Positions 7,589 through 16,729 of a DNA stretch of 64,000 nucleotides are shown piece after piece. Source of the stretch: Rhodobacteraceae bacterium IMCC1909 (GTDB lineage Bacteria > Pseudomonadota > Alphaproteobacteria > Rhodobacterales > Rhodobacteraceae); assembly GCA_030704425.1 (NCBI GenBank), contig JAPDHM010000002.1, forward strand, positions 930,001 through 994,000, in the 5' to 3' direction. The notes under the pieces are model-generated. The model saw only the letters and a program-made list of their open reading frames with translations. It did not search any database and was not told the DNA's origin. The translations under genes and the position numbers were made by a program. Position 1 is the first letter of the stretch. Each line of letters starts with the position of its first letter.

Positions 7589-10234
7589 GTGAGCAAGCCT
7601 GACCAGTCCGTAACGCCCATGATGGCACAGTTTCTTGAGATCAAGGAGGAATACCCCTCCGCCCTATTGTTCTATCGCATGGGGGATTTTTACGAACTGT
7701 TTTTCGACGATGCCGTCGCAGCGGCGCAGGCGCTGGATATTACCCTGACGAAACGCGGCAAACATCAGGGCGCGGATATTCCCATGTGCGGTGTGCCAGT
7801 GCACGCAGCAGAAGGTTACTTGCTCAATCTCATTCGCAAAGGGTTTCGCGTTGCGGTCTGCGAACAGCTGGAAAATCCTAAAGAGGCAAAGAACCGCGGT
7901 GCAAAATCCGTTGTGAAACGGGGCGTGGTTCGGTTGGTCACCCCAGGGACCTTGACCGAAGACACGCTACTGCAGCCGCGACAAAGTAATTTTCTTGCCA
8001 CGTTTGTTCAGGTGCGCAACCAAAGCTGTCTTGCTTGGGTGGATATTTCGACCGGAGATATGCGCTTTAGTCCCTGCCCACCCGTGCGATTGGGGCCAGA
8101 GCTGGCCCGGCTTGCCCCGGCTGAGGTACTTGTGGCTGAGGGGGCGCTGGATGAAACTCTGGAAATCATAAGGGAGGCCGGCGCGGCCGCGACCGAATTG
8201 CCACAGGAGGTTTTTGACAGCACCGCCGGCGTGGAGAAAATTTGCAAAGCCTATGGTGTCAGCGACCTGAGCGATCTTGGAGAGTTCAGCCGTGCCGATG
8301 TCGCCGCCGTTTCTGGGCTTATTAAATATCTCTCCACCACCCAAAAAGGCCAACTCCCACTTCTGCGCCGACCAGTTTGTGAAGCGCGGGATGATTTTGT
8401 TGCAATTGATGCCGCAACCCGAAAAAACCTTGAACTGACCCAAACGCTGGCAGGGGAAAGATCTGGCTCTTTGCTGTCGGTTGTAGATCGCTCTGTGACC
8501 GCTGCCGGAGCGCGGCTTTTGTCTCGCCGCATCACGACACCCTCTCAACGCCTGGCAACGATCGATGAGCGCGCATCGGTGGTAGAGTTTTTCTGTGGCC
8601 AAAGCGGTTTGCGCGGCGCGGTGCGCACCGCTTTGAAACAATTGCCCGATGTTGAACGCGCCTTGGGGCGTGTGGCGCTTGAGCGCAATGGTCCAAGAGA
8701 TTTTCTGGCGCTTGGGAATGGCATCGCCCAAGCCGCACAAGTGCATGCCCTTTTGGCAGAGCAAGAGTTACCGCCACTCCTGAAGAATGCAGCAGATGAT
8801 CTGAAGGGTTTTGAGGCCCTGTCGGATGAATTGGATCGCGCCCTGGTCGCCGAGCCGCCCCTTCTGGCGCGAGATGGTGGGTTTGTCGCCGCTAGCTATT
8901 CGGTAGAGCTGGATGAGATGACGGCCCTGCGCGACGAAGCGCGGTCTGTGATTGCTAGGATGCAAGCCGATTATGCCGCCCAATCTGAGATTTCATCCCT
9001 GAAAATTAAGCACAATAATGTGCTGGGATATTTCATTGAAACCACCGCCACCCATGCCCAGCGCATGATGACGGCACCTTTGAGTGATGTTTTCATTCAC
9101 CGACAAACCACCGCCAATGCGGTCCGCTTTACGACGGTCGAACTGGGCGAGCTGGAAACCAAAATCCTAAATGCTGCCGGCCGCGCCACAGAGTTAGAGC
9201 TTGAAGTTTTTGCCGGTCTCTGCGCGCTGGTGTTAGATTCGGCCGCGGCACTACAGGCTTTGGCAGTCTCGATTGCAGAGATTGACGTCGCTGCCGCTCT
9301 TTCCGAGTTGGCCATGGCAGAAGGTTGGGTTCGCCCGATGCTGAATGACAGCCGCGACTTTATAATTGAGCAAGGTCGCCATCCAGTGGTCGAAGCGGCA
9401 ATCAAAGCGCAGGCGGAAACAGTTTTTGTCGCCAATGATTGCCAATTGACCAGCACAAAAGACATGATATGGCTGCTCACCGGGCCAAATATGGCCGGTA
9501 AATCGACGTTTTTACGTCAGAATGCTTTGATTGCCCTTTTGGCACAGGCCGGATCTTTTGTGCCAGCGGCTCGGGCTGAAATTGGCATTGTTTCACAGAT
9601 TTTTAGCCGGGTTGGTGCGGCCGATGATTTAGCCCGCGGTCGATCGACTTTTATGGTCGAGATGGTTGAGACCGCCGCAATTTTGAACCAAGCAGATGAT
9701 CGCGCTCTGGTTATTCTGGATGAAATTGGCCGCGGAACGTCGACCTATGACGGGCTATCCATCGCTTGGGCCACGCTGGAGCATTTGCATGATGTCAACC
9801 GATGCCGCGCATTATTTGCCACTCATTACCATGAGCTCACCCAGCTCACCACTAAACTGACCCATGTGGACAATGCCACCGTCACTGTTCGGGAGTATCA
9901 GGGAGATGTGGTGTTCTTACATGAGGTGAAGAAAGGCGCAGCAGATCGGTCCTATGGGGTGCAAGTGGCCAAACTGGCCGGCCTGCCGCAATCAGTTTTG
10001 GAGCGGGCAAAAATGGTTCTTGAGGCTTTGGAGCAGGGCGAGCGCGAGGGGCATAGCAAGCAAAAAGCCCTCATCGACGATTTGCCGCTATTTTCCGCGG
10101 TGGCGATGTCGGCACCTGCCCCCTCAGCCCAGTCGGAGCTTGAAGAGGTCTTGAATGGGGTCCAGCCAGATAGTTTGAGCCCCAAAGAGGCGCTGGATCT
10201 CATTTATGAGCTGAAATCGAAACTCAAGACATAA
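7589..10234 (+). CDS. mutS: DNA mismatch repair protein MutS
   Basis: Recognises base mismatches and small loops and starts methyl-independent repair together with MutL. 881 residues from GTG at 7589, chosen because GGAG at 7577-7580 is a well-placed ribosome site and homologues start close to the TPMMAQFLEIK segment; the open frame extends upstream to 7448 with no family similarity. Seen: mismatch-contacting Phe-Tyr-Glu (residues 34-36) in MGDFYELF, Walker A GPNMAGKS near 631, Walker B ILDEIGRGTSTYDG near 707, and the HYHELTQL segment. The C-terminus LDLIYELKSKLK is the usual dimer/tetramer tail. It stands alone. Confidence 0.97.
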   Translation: MSKPDQSVTPMMAQFLEIKEEYPSALLFYRMGDFYELFFDDAVAAAQALDITLTKRGKHQGADIPMCGVPVHAAEGYLLNLIRKGFRVAVCEQLENPKEAKNRGAKSVVKRGVVRLVTPGTLTEDTLLQPRQSNFLATFVQVRNQSCLAWVDISTGDMRFSPCPPVRLGPELARLAPAEVLVAEGALDETLEIIREAGAAATELPQEVFDSTAGVEKICKAYGVSDLSDLGEFSRADVAAVSGLIKYLSTTQKGQLPLLRRPVCEARDDFVAIDAATRKNLELTQTLAGERSGSLLSVVDRSVTAAGARLLSRRITTPSQRLATIDERASVVEFFCGQSGLRGAVRTALKQLPDVERALGRVALERNGPRDFLALGNGIAQAAQVHALLAEQELPPLLKNAADDLKGFEALSDELDRALVAEPPLLARDGGFVAASYSVELDEMTALRDEARSVIARMQADYAAQSEISSLKIKHNNVLGYFIETTATHAQRMMTAPLSDVFIHRQTTANAVRFTTVELGELETKILNAAGRATELELEVFAGLCALVLDSAAALQALAVSIAEIDVAAALSELAMAEGWVRPMLNDSRDFIIEQGRHPVVEAAIKAQAETVFVANDCQLTSTKDMIWLLTGPNMAGKSTFLRQNALIALLAQAGSFVPAARAEIGIVSQIFSRVGAADDLARGRSTFMVEMVETAAILNQADDRALVILDEIGRGTSTYDGLSIAWATLEHLHDVNRCRALFATHYHELTQLTTKLTHVDNATVTVREYQGDVVFLHEVKKGAADRSYGVQVAKLAGLPQSVLERAKMVLEALEQGEREGHSKQKALIDDLPLFSAVAMSAPAPSAQSELEEVLNGVQPDSLSPKEALDLIYELKSKLKT

Positions 10235-10254
10235 AAGGCGGTCCTTGAGCCGCC
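10233..10254 (-). terminator. Intrinsic terminator for hrcA-grpE
   Basis: On the minus strand a GGCGG-N8-CCGCC hairpin is followed at once by TTTT. It lies 27 bases after the grpE stop and directly after the mutS stop, so it may also dampen read-through from mutS. The stem is only 5 bp, so strength is uncertain. Confidence 0.55.
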
Positions 10255-10280
10255 CCTGTCGCAGATATTGCTTTTTATCC

Positions 10281-10835
10281 TCAGCCTGGAGTTGAAGAAA
10301 CGCCCACTTGCGCAGGGCGCAAAAGGCGATCATGCAACATGAATCCTTCGGTCATCACCTGAATGATGTCTCCTGCTTTTGTGCCAGGGACAGGCGCTTC
10401 AAACATGGCTTCATGATTTTGTGGGTCAAAACGTTCGCCAATTTCTGGCGAAATGGGTTCGATGCCATGTTTTTTGAAAACATTGACCACTTCGCGCATG
10501 GTGAGCTCAACGCCCTCGATCAAAGCGGCCGAGACTTCGCGCTGGTCATCAGTCGCAGCCTCCAGGCCACGCTTGAGGTTGTCATAGACCGGCAGTAGAT
10601 CACGGGCGAGCTTTGAGCCGCCATAATTTTCAGCCTCTCTACGATCACGATCACCACGTTTCCGGGCGTTTTCCGCATCCGCGAGGGCACGCATCCACTT
10701 ATCTTTGAGATCATCGCGCTCAGCGCGCAGAGCATCAAGCTCTAGCTCTTCTTCGGTGTATTCTTCCTCACCATATTCTTCTTCTTCGGCAAGACTAACG
10801 TCCTGGAGAAACTCGTCTTCATGTTCTTTTGCCAT
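10281..10835 (-). CDS. grpE: Nucleotide exchange factor GrpE
   Basis: Releases ADP from DnaK and so drives the Hsp70 cycle with DnaK and DnaJ, which are encoded together at 55-58 kb. 184 residues. The first 40 residues are strongly acidic (runs of Glu/Asp), then a long coiled-coil segment (LDALRAERDDLKDKWMRALADAENARKR) and the conserved C-terminal beta domain (GIEPISPEIGERFDPQNHEAMF). It follows hrcA with a six-base gap on the same strand, so it is expected to be co-transcribed with the repressor. Confidence 0.95.
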   Translation of the reverse strand: MAKEHEDEFLQDVSLAEEEEYGEEEYTEEELELDALRAERDDLKDKWMRALADAENARKRGDRDRREAENYGGSKLARDLLPVYDNLKRGLEAATDDQREVSAALIEGVELTMREVVNVFKKHGIEPISPEIGERFDPQNHEAMFEAPVPGTKAGDIIQVMTEGFMLHDRLLRPAQVGVSSTPG

Positions 10836-10841
10836 CTGGAC

Positions 10842-11903
10842 CTAACCTCGATCAGATAAAACCCGCCCAACAATTTGAGCGGTATAATTCACGATTGGCA
10901 CGATCCTACCATAATTCAGACGCGTGGGTCCGATTACGCCAATAGCGCCAACCACCTTTTGGTCAGCGTTCATATAGGGAGAAACCACCAAAGAGGAACC
11001 CGAAAGTGAAAATAGTTTGTTCTCAGAGCCAATAAAAATGCGAACACCCTCACCTTCATCGGTTAATTGCAAGAATTCCGCTATATCTCGCTTGCGTTCA
11101 AGGTCATCAAAGAGCACCCGAACCCGCTCTAAGTCCTCAGCTGTTCCAGCATTCTCAAGGAGATTCGATCTGCCGCGGACAATTAATCGCTCATTGTCAC
11201 CGCCAGCATCCTGCATGACGGCCACGCCAGCCTCAACCAAGCCAGTTGTCAAAACATCCAATTCAGAGCGGTGTTTTTTGATCTCTGTGACAATGGTGGA
11301 TTTTAACTCTTGCAATGTCCGGCCCTGACCGATGGCATTTAGAAAGTTTACAGCCTCTCGCATTTGACTCGGGGTTTGACCCAAAGGCGGTCGAAATACC
11401 CGGTTTTCAACCTCACCATTGGCAAAAACCAAAACCACAAGCGCCCGGTCGGTCGCCAAGGAAACAAATTCAATATGTTTTATGGGCGATGACTTTTTTG
11501 GCGCCAGAACCAAAGATGCTCCGCGGGTAAGTCCGGAAAGGGCGCTGGACATACGGTCAAGCATGCCGGTGATGCTGTCGTTTTCATCCATTGTTGCAGA
11601 AATTTTACGCTGCGCGGCCTCATCCGGCTCCCCAACCTCCAAAATACCATCGACAAACATTCGCAGACCAAGCTCCGTGGGCTGCCGGCCAGCAGAGGTG
11701 TGCGGGCTGTCAAGCAGGCCAAGAAGCTCTAAGTCTTTCATGACGTTGCGAATAGTGGCGGCGCTCACGGATTGTGTCATGTGTTGGGTTAACGTGTTGC
11801 TGCCCATCGGTTCCCCCGAAGACAGGTAGCTTTCCACAACCCGTTGAAACACTTCACGGCTCCGGGCATCCATTTCTGAAAATAACTCTGTAGACGAATC
11901 CAT
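10842..11903 (-). CDS. hrcA: Heat-inducible transcription repressor HrcA
   Basis: Repressor that binds CIRCE operators and controls chaperonin genes. 353 residues: N-terminal winged helix in about 1-85 (SREVFQRVVESYLSSGEPMGS, SAATIRNVMKDLELLGLL), a central GAF-like region, and the C-terminal signature GAIGVIGPTRLNYGRIVPIVNYTA. I see no CIRCE inverted repeat (TTAGCACTC-N9-GAGTGCTAA) in its own upstream gap or before dnaK, so its targets, probably groESL, lie outside the window. It is divergent from rph across a 66-base gap. Confidence 0.95.
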   Translation of the reverse strand: MDSSTELFSEMDARSREVFQRVVESYLSSGEPMGSNTLTQHMTQSVSAATIRNVMKDLELLGLLDSPHTSAGRQPTELGLRMFVDGILEVGEPDEAAQRKISATMDENDSITGMLDRMSSALSGLTRGASLVLAPKKSSPIKHIEFVSLATDRALVVLVFANGEVENRVFRPPLGQTPSQMREAVNFLNAIGQGRTLQELKSTIVTEIKKHRSELDVLTTGLVEAGVAVMQDAGGDNERLIVRGRSNLLENAGTAEDLERVRVLFDDLERKRDIAEFLQLTDEGEGVRIFIGSENKLFSLSGSSLVVSPYMNADQKVVGAIGVIGPTRLNYGRIVPIVNYTAQIVGRVLSDRG

Positions 11904-11969
11904 TCACCTAAGCCTTGCTATTTGGGGTCCGCTTCGCATATTCGCGCATGAACACAGAGAGGACAAGCG

Positions 11970-12680
11970 ATGCGACCATCCAATCGAGAATTAAATCAAA
12001 TGCGTGACATTGTGATTGAAACAGATGTCACCCGCCATGCCGAGGGATCTTGTTTGATCAGGGTTGGTGATACGCATGTGCTTTGCACAGCCAGTTTGGA
12101 AGAGCGTGTGCCTCCTTTTCTGCGGAACTCGGGATTGGGTTGGGTAACAGCAGAGTATGGGATGCTGCCCCGCGCCACCCATACGCGCATGCGCCGAGAG
12201 GCCAAAAACGGTCAATCGGGACGCACTCAAGAGATTCAACGTCTCATTGGGCGGAGTTTGCGCGCCGGTGTGGATCGGGTTGCTCTGGGTGAGCGGCAAA
12301 TCAGTATCGATTGCGATGTGATCCAAGCAGATGGCGGGACACGTTGCGCCGCAATCACAGGCGGTTGGGTGGCACTTAAGCTCGCTGTGCAAAAGCTCAT
12401 GAAAGCTGGAGATATTATCAGCGATCCACTTGTGGATCCCGTGGCTGCGGTGAGTTGTGGTATCTATGCGGGCCAAGCAGTTTTGGATCTGGACTACCCG
12501 GAGGACAGTGAGGCTGGGGTTGATGGCAATTTCGTGATGTTGGGATCGGGAAAATTGGTTGAAGTCCAGATGTCGGCTGAGGGCTCAACATTCTCTCGTG
12601 ATCAAATGGGACAACTGATTGATCTGGCCGAGGCGGGCGTGTCGCAGCTGGTGGCTGCGCAATTGGCGGCCGTTGGCTGA
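11970..12680 (+). CDS. rph: Ribonuclease PH
   Basis: Phosphorolytic 3'-5' exoribonuclease that trims tRNA precursors. 236 residues, usual length. Seen: [40 protein letters not shown], and [17 protein letters not shown], which holds the phosphate-binding Arg residues. The ATG is preceded by a GAGAGGA ribosome site. Its stop overlaps the rdgB start (TGATG), giving a coupled rph-rdgB-hemW unit. Confidence 0.97.
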   Translation: MRPSNRELNQMRDIVIETDVTRHAEGSCLIRVGDTHVLCTASLEERVPPFLRNSGLGWVTAEYGMLPRATHTRMRREAKNGQSGRTQEIQRLIGRSLRAGVDRVALGERQISIDCDVIQADGGTRCAAITGGWVALKLAVQKLMKAGDIISDPLVDPVAAVSCGIYAGQAVLDLDYPEDSEAGVDGNFVMLGSGKLVEVQMSAEGSTFSRDQMGQLIDLAEAGVSQLVAAQLAAVG

Positions 12681-13288
12681 TGCGTGTGCTCACCGAGCCT
12701 AAGATCGTTCTTGCCAGTCACAATAAAGGCAAGTTGCGAGAAATTCAGGAACTTTTGGCTCCCTTTGGCATCGCATGTGTGAGTGCCGGGGAGCTGGGCC
12801 TGGAAGAACCGGTGGAAACTGAGACCAGTTTCGCTGGAAATGCGCGCCTGAAAGCGCATTTTGCAGCGCAGGCGGCCGGTCTGCCGGCTCTGTCTGACGA
12901 TAGTGGAATTTGTGTTGATGGATTGGATGGCGCACCCGGGGTTTATACGGCTGATTGGGCGGAAACACCCAGTGGTCGCGATTTTACAATGGCGATGACA
13001 CGGGTTTGGAAGGAGCTGGACGCAGCAAATGCACCCTTCCCCCGCCGTGCGCAGTTTAATTGTACATTATGTTTAGCATGGCCAGATGGTCACGATGAAA
13101 TTTTCGCCGGCATTGCGCCCGGTCAAGTGGTTTGGCCAATGCGCGGTATGCATGGATTTGGCTTTGATCCTATGTTTCAACCCGATGGGTTTGATCAAAC
13201 ATTTGCTGAGATGCTCCCCGAGGAAAAGCACCCCCTAAGCCATCGGGCAGATGCCTTTAACAAGTTGGTGTCTGGCTGTCTAACGTGA
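12680..13288 (+). CDS. rdgB: dITP/XTP pyrophosphatase
   Basis: Removes non-canonical purine nucleotides (dITP, XTP) by hydrolysis to the monophosphate and pyrophosphate. 202 residues of the HAM1/RdgB family: SHNKGKLREI near residue 13 is the triphosphate-binding loop, and ALSDDSGICVDGLDGAPGVYTADWAE near 70-95 carries the catalytic Asp residues. HGFGFDPMFQPDGFDQTFAEM is the C-terminal signature. It overlaps rph by one base and hemW by four bases. Confidence 0.96.
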   Translation: MRVLTEPKIVLASHNKGKLREIQELLAPFGIACVSAGELGLEEPVETETSFAGNARLKAHFAAQAAGLPALSDDSGICVDGLDGAPGVYTADWAETPSGRDFTMAMTRVWKELDAANAPFPRRAQFNCTLCLAWPDGHDEIFAGIAPGQVVWPMRGMHGFGFDPMFQPDGFDQTFAEMLPEEKHPLSHRADAFNKLVSGCLT

Positions 13289-14436
13289 TGGAAGATTGGC
13301 GCCATGGCGGGTTTGGCCTTTATATCCATTGGCCATTTTGTGAAGCGAAGTGTCCTTATTGTGACTTCAATTCCTATGTCAGCGCCACGGTCGACACTGA
13401 AATGTGGGAACAAGCCCTATTAAGGGAATTGGATCGCCACGCGGCCCTCACCCAAGACCGCGTATTAAATTCAGTTTTTTTCGGGGGCGGTACCCCAAGT
13501 CTGATGCCACCCAATATGGTCGGACGTTTAATTGATCGCGCGCGGGGGCATTGGCCCTTCGCGAATGATATTGAAATCACGCTTGAGGCCAATCCATCCT
13601 CAGTTGAAGCATCACGCTTCGCGGATTTCCGTAAGGCTGGAGTGAACCGGATTTCCATGGGAATTCAGGCGCTGAACGATCGAGACCTAAAGCGCCTTGG
13701 CCGTTTGCATTCGGTGGCGGAGGCGCGGTCCGCCCTCACGGTTGCGAAGACTTATTTTGAACGGGTCAGCTTTGATTTGATCTATGCAAGGCAGGACCAA
13801 ACGCTTGAAGCTTGGCAAAGAGAGCTAACCGAAGCCATTGAAATGAGCGCGGGACACCTGTCTTTGTATCAACTCACGATCGAACCAGGGACGGCCTTTG
13901 GTTTTCGAGCAAAAGCGGGCAAATTGGCGGGATTGCCCGATGAAGACTTGAACGCGGATATGTTCGATGCAACCAATGAAATCTGCGCTGCGGCAGGCTT
14001 ACACGCCTATGAGGTGTCTAATTATTCATACAGGCCGTTGGAATCAAAGCATAATATTATATATTGGCGCGGGGGTGACTATATCGGAATTGGGCCCGGA
14101 GCCCATGGGCGCCTAACCTTGTCAGGAAGGCGTTACGCCACGCAAACAGCATTGGCGCCGCAGGCCTGGTTGGAGCGAGTGGCAAAACAGAACAGTGGGA
14201 CCAGTCGTCAGGAGGTTTTAACCCCACAAGATCATGCAAATGAATTAATCATGATGGGATTGCGGGTGTCAGATGGGATTTCGCGCACGCGCATTGAGGG
14301 CATCGCCAACACTCAGCTGAAAATCCCAGATCACTTGCTTGATTTCGGTCTACTGGAACTTTCAAAGGATCGACTGCGCGCCACAAAAACCGGCCGCCCG
14401 CTGCTCAATCAGCTGGTCCAGGCTTTGATGTATTAA
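13285..14436 (+). CDS. hemW: Radical SAM heme chaperone HemW
   Basis: Membrane-associated radical SAM protein that binds heme and hands it to respiratory enzymes; often mis-annotated as coproporphyrinogen III oxidase. 383 residues. The [4Fe-4S]-binding CxxxCxxC is C19, C23 and C26 in PFCEAKCPYCDFN, followed by FFGGGTPSLM and ISMGIQALNDRDLKRLGR. The Cys pattern and flanking sequence fit HemW better than HemN. Two adjacent ATG codons (13285 and 13288) are possible starts. It overlaps rdgB by four bases, and its stop overlaps the convergent parB stop. Confidence 0.9.
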   Translation: MMEDWRHGGFGLYIHWPFCEAKCPYCDFNSYVSATVDTEMWEQALLRELDRHAALTQDRVLNSVFFGGGTPSLMPPNMVGRLIDRARGHWPFANDIEITLEANPSSVEASRFADFRKAGVNRISMGIQALNDRDLKRLGRLHSVAEARSALTVAKTYFERVSFDLIYARQDQTLEAWQRELTEAIEMSAGHLSLYQLTIEPGTAFGFRAKAGKLAGLPDEDLNADMFDATNEICAAAGLHAYEVSNYSYRPLESKHNIIYWRGGDYIGIGPGAHGRLTLSGRRYATQTALAPQAWLERVAKQNSGTSRQEVLTPQDHANELIMMGLRVSDGISRTRIEGIANTQLKIPDHLLDFGLLELSKDRLRATKTGRPLLNQLVQALMY

Positions 14437-15323
14437 AGCCCGGCTAAGTGACGACAAAGCTCATCAAGCTGCTCTAGGTTTTTGTAACGAACAGTGATCG
14501 AACCGCCCTCTTGTCCGGGATTATGTGTAATCGAAACCGCCATTTTAAGCGCTGCGGAAAGGTCGCCCTCAAGCGCACGTGTATCTGCGTCTTTGACGGA
14601 TTTTGACGCGCGCTCTTTGCTGAAGGCTTTGGGCTCTTTCACCAGTTTCTCAGTCTGTCGGACAGATAACCTCCGCGCCACAACCACACGCGCCAGATCA
14701 GAGGCGTTGGACGCCGCAATCAGAGCACGGGCGTGACCGCTTGAAAGACTACCATTGACGACAAGGGATTGAACATCTTCCGGTAGTGTCAGAAGGCGGA
14801 GAACATTTGCAATGTACGGGCGCGATTTTCCAAGCGCCTCGGCCATCTGCTCTTGCGTATGACCAAATTTATCCATGAGCTGCCGATAACCGATTGCCTC
14901 TTCAATTGGATTTAGGTCTGCACGTTGGATATTCTCGATGATGGCGATTTCAAGCACATCCTGGTCAGAAAATTCCCGCACCACAACAGGCAATTCATGC
15001 AGCTGGGCAAGTTGAGAAGCGCGCCAGCGCCGTTCACCCGCGACAATTTCATACTCTCCAGTTTTGCCCGGATGGGCGCGCACGACCAAGGGCTGAATAA
15101 TGCCCTTAGAACGAATGGACCCTGCAAGGTCATTTAGATCGTCAACGTCGAAATGCCGGCGTGGTTGATCCGGGTTGGGATATATATTTTCGATTGGCAC
15201 AAGCATGTCATTGCGCCGATCAGACCCTATTGGACCCGAGTCACCAACTGCGGGTTCAATATCTGCCATAAGAGCGGATAGGCCTCGGCCGAGACCTCTT
15301 TGGCGTTTGGGGGTATTGGCCAT
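14433..15323 (-). CDS. parB: Chromosome partitioning protein ParB
   Basis: CTP-dependent DNA clamp that loads at parS and spreads to build the segregation complex. 296 residues: N-terminal basic stretch KRQRGLGRGLSALMAD (ParA-contacting), the CTP-binding region with IVAGERRWRASQLA near residue 95, the HTH segment MAEALGKSRPYIANVLRLLTLPE near 140, and a C-terminal dimerisation domain. Two perfect parS sites lie 1.4 and 3.3 kb away in rsmG and mnmG. It follows parA with a 19-base gap. Confidence 0.97.
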   Translation of the reverse strand: MANTPKRQRGLGRGLSALMADIEPAVGDSGPIGSDRRNDMLVPIENIYPNPDQPRRHFDVDDLNDLAGSIRSKGIIQPLVVRAHPGKTGEYEIVAGERRWRASQLAQLHELPVVVREFSDQDVLEIAIIENIQRADLNPIEEAIGYRQLMDKFGHTQEQMAEALGKSRPYIANVLRLLTLPEDVQSLVVNGSLSSGHARALIAASNASDLARVVVARRLSVRQTEKLVKEPKAFSKERASKSVKDADTRALEGDLSAALKMAVSITHNPGQEGGSITVRYKNLEQLDELCRHLAGL

Positions 15324-15342
15324 GGTGTGTCCTAACTATTTA

Positions 15343-16119
15343 TCATCTTCGTGCCAAAATCTCTTGAGCGAGGGCGCGATAGGCCTCCGCCCCTTTGGAT
15401 CGGCTATCATAACTTAAAACAGGCATCGCAAAAGAGGGCGCCTCGCTTATTCGTACATTGCGGGGAATGACTGTTTTAAAGACTAGTTCGCCCAGATTTT
15501 CCCGCGCGTCCTCTTCGACCTGCAGGGACAAGCGGTTGCGCGCGTCATACATTGTAAGCACCACGCCCTCGATTCTGAGATCGGGATTGCCTAGATCTCG
15601 AACCTCTCGCACGGACATGAGTAGCTGTGACAGCCCCTCCAGTGCAAAAAATTCACTTTGCAAAGGAATAATGAGCGCATGAGCCGCTATCAGAGCGTTC
15701 ACAGTTAGAACATTGAGCGATGGGGGGCAGTCCAACAATACATAATCATATTTTGAAAGATCTGAGTTGCCGAAAACCTTACGCAGCTTCTCACTTCGGT
15801 TCTTTGCACTGGCCAGCTCAATGTCTGCAGAGCTGAGATCCGTTGTTGATGGGACAAGATCGATATTTTCAATATCTGTTTTTTGTATAAATCGGGGCTC
15901 AACGTTAGTGCCGATCAGAACATCATAAGTGGTAAATTCGCGCGCATCAGCGTGTGAGCCAAGCCCCGTTGACGCGTTTCCCTGAGGATCAAGATCCATA
16001 ACCAGCACTTTAAACCCGGCTTCTGCGATTGCAGCTGCTAAATTTAGGGTTGTAGTTGTCTTCCCGACCCCACCCTTTTGGTTCGCGATGGCGAAAATTT
16101 TTGGTTTAATCTGCAACAC
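15343..16119 (-). CDS. parA: Chromosome partitioning ATPase ParA
   Basis: Deviant Walker ATPase that forms gradients on the nucleoid and moves ParB-parS complexes. 258 residues; Walker A KGGVGKTTT at about residues 15-23 with the signature Lys of the deviant motif, DLDPQGNAS near 42, and DCPPSLNVLT near 125. The start is a GTG at 16119, giving a 14-base overlap with rsmG; AGGA about nine bases upstream is a plausible ribosome site. The short N-terminus indicates the chromosomal Soj type, not a plasmid ParA with an HTH extension. Confidence 0.95.
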   Translation of the reverse strand: MLQIKPKIFAIANQKGGVGKTTTTLNLAAAIAEAGFKVLVMDLDPQGNASTGLGSHADAREFTTYDVLIGTNVEPRFIQKTDIENIDLVPSTTDLSSADIELASAKNRSEKLRKVFGNSDLSKYDYVLLDCPPSLNVLTVNALIAAHALIIPLQSEFFALEGLSQLLMSVREVRDLGNPDLRIEGVVLTMYDARNRLSLQVEEDARENLGELVFKTVIPRNVRISEAPSFAMPVLSYDSRSKGAEAYRALAQEILARR

Positions 16120-16729
16120 GTCGAATATTCCTGATTTTCAACACCGCAGCATTGCTGTCTGTCTGGCTCTGTACGATGTCATATTCAAATGACCATGATT
16201 TTTGCGCCGCCGCAAGTTCATCCTGATAGGTTTGTCCCTTCATGAACAAACACACGCCGTCCTTTTCCACGAGAGTTTCGGCATATTCTAACAGACTAGG
16301 CAGAGGTGCGAGGGCGCGCGCCGAGAGGGTGGCCGCCGGAGCTATCATTAAGGATTCAATTCTTGAGCTGCGGATTTCACAGTTAAGCTCTAGAAGCGCG
16401 GCTGCTTGACGGAGGAAGGTGGCTTTTCTCAGATCGCTTTCGACCAGGGCGACACAAGTGGATGGGGAGATCTCTTTCAAGCAAATCGCCACAACGATAC
16501 CGGGAAAACCCCCGCCGCTGCCAATATCAATCCAGTAGTCTGACAGCTTTGCCAATGCGATAATTTGTGCCGAATCTTCAATGTGACGGCTCCAGATGTT
16601 CGGAATGCCGCCCCTAGCGATCAGATTGATAACCGGATTCCACTTTTTAACCAACGCAACAAAATCGTTGAGCTGCGCCTCTGTTTCACGTGAAACATTC
16701 AGGCTGGCGAGTGTTTCTTGCTTCTTCAT
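16106..16729 (-). CDS. rsmG: 16S rRNA (guanine527-N7)-methyltransferase
   Basis: SAM-dependent methyltransferase (formerly GidB) modifying G527 of 16S rRNA in the decoding region; its loss gives low-level streptomycin resistance in several bacteria. 207 residues; SAM-binding WIDIGSGGGFPGIVVAI near residue 67. The N-terminal codons for NVSRET contain a perfect parS site, so the early protein sequence is shared with the partition function of the DNA. It overlaps mnmG by four bases (ATGA) and parA by fourteen. Confidence 0.96.
   Translation of the reverse strand: MKKQETLASLNVSRETEAQLNDFVALVKKWNPVINLIARGGIPNIWSRHIEDSAQIIALAKLSDYWIDIGSGGGFPGIVVAICLKEISPSTCVALVESDLRKATFLRQAAALLELNCEIRSSRIESLMIAPAATLSARALAPLPSLLEYAETLVEKDGVCLFMKGQTYQDELAAAQKSWSFEYDIVQSQTDSNAAVLKIRNIRRVAD
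16682..16697. promoter_or_regulatory. parS: parS site inside rsmG
   Basis: TGTTTCACGTGAAACA, an exact match to the consensus ParB-binding palindrome, within the 5' coding part of rsmG about 35 bases from its start. Confidence 0.93.

Noticed and set aside
7967-8764. A 265-codon open frame on the minus strand inside mutS
   Set aside because: It lies entirely antisense to a well-supported mutS, shows no recognisable domain and is best explained by codon bias of the real gene.
11904-11969. CIRCE operator for hrcA, rph or dnaK
   Set aside because: No TTAGCACTC-N9-GAGTGCTAA-like repeat is visible here or in the gap before dnaK.
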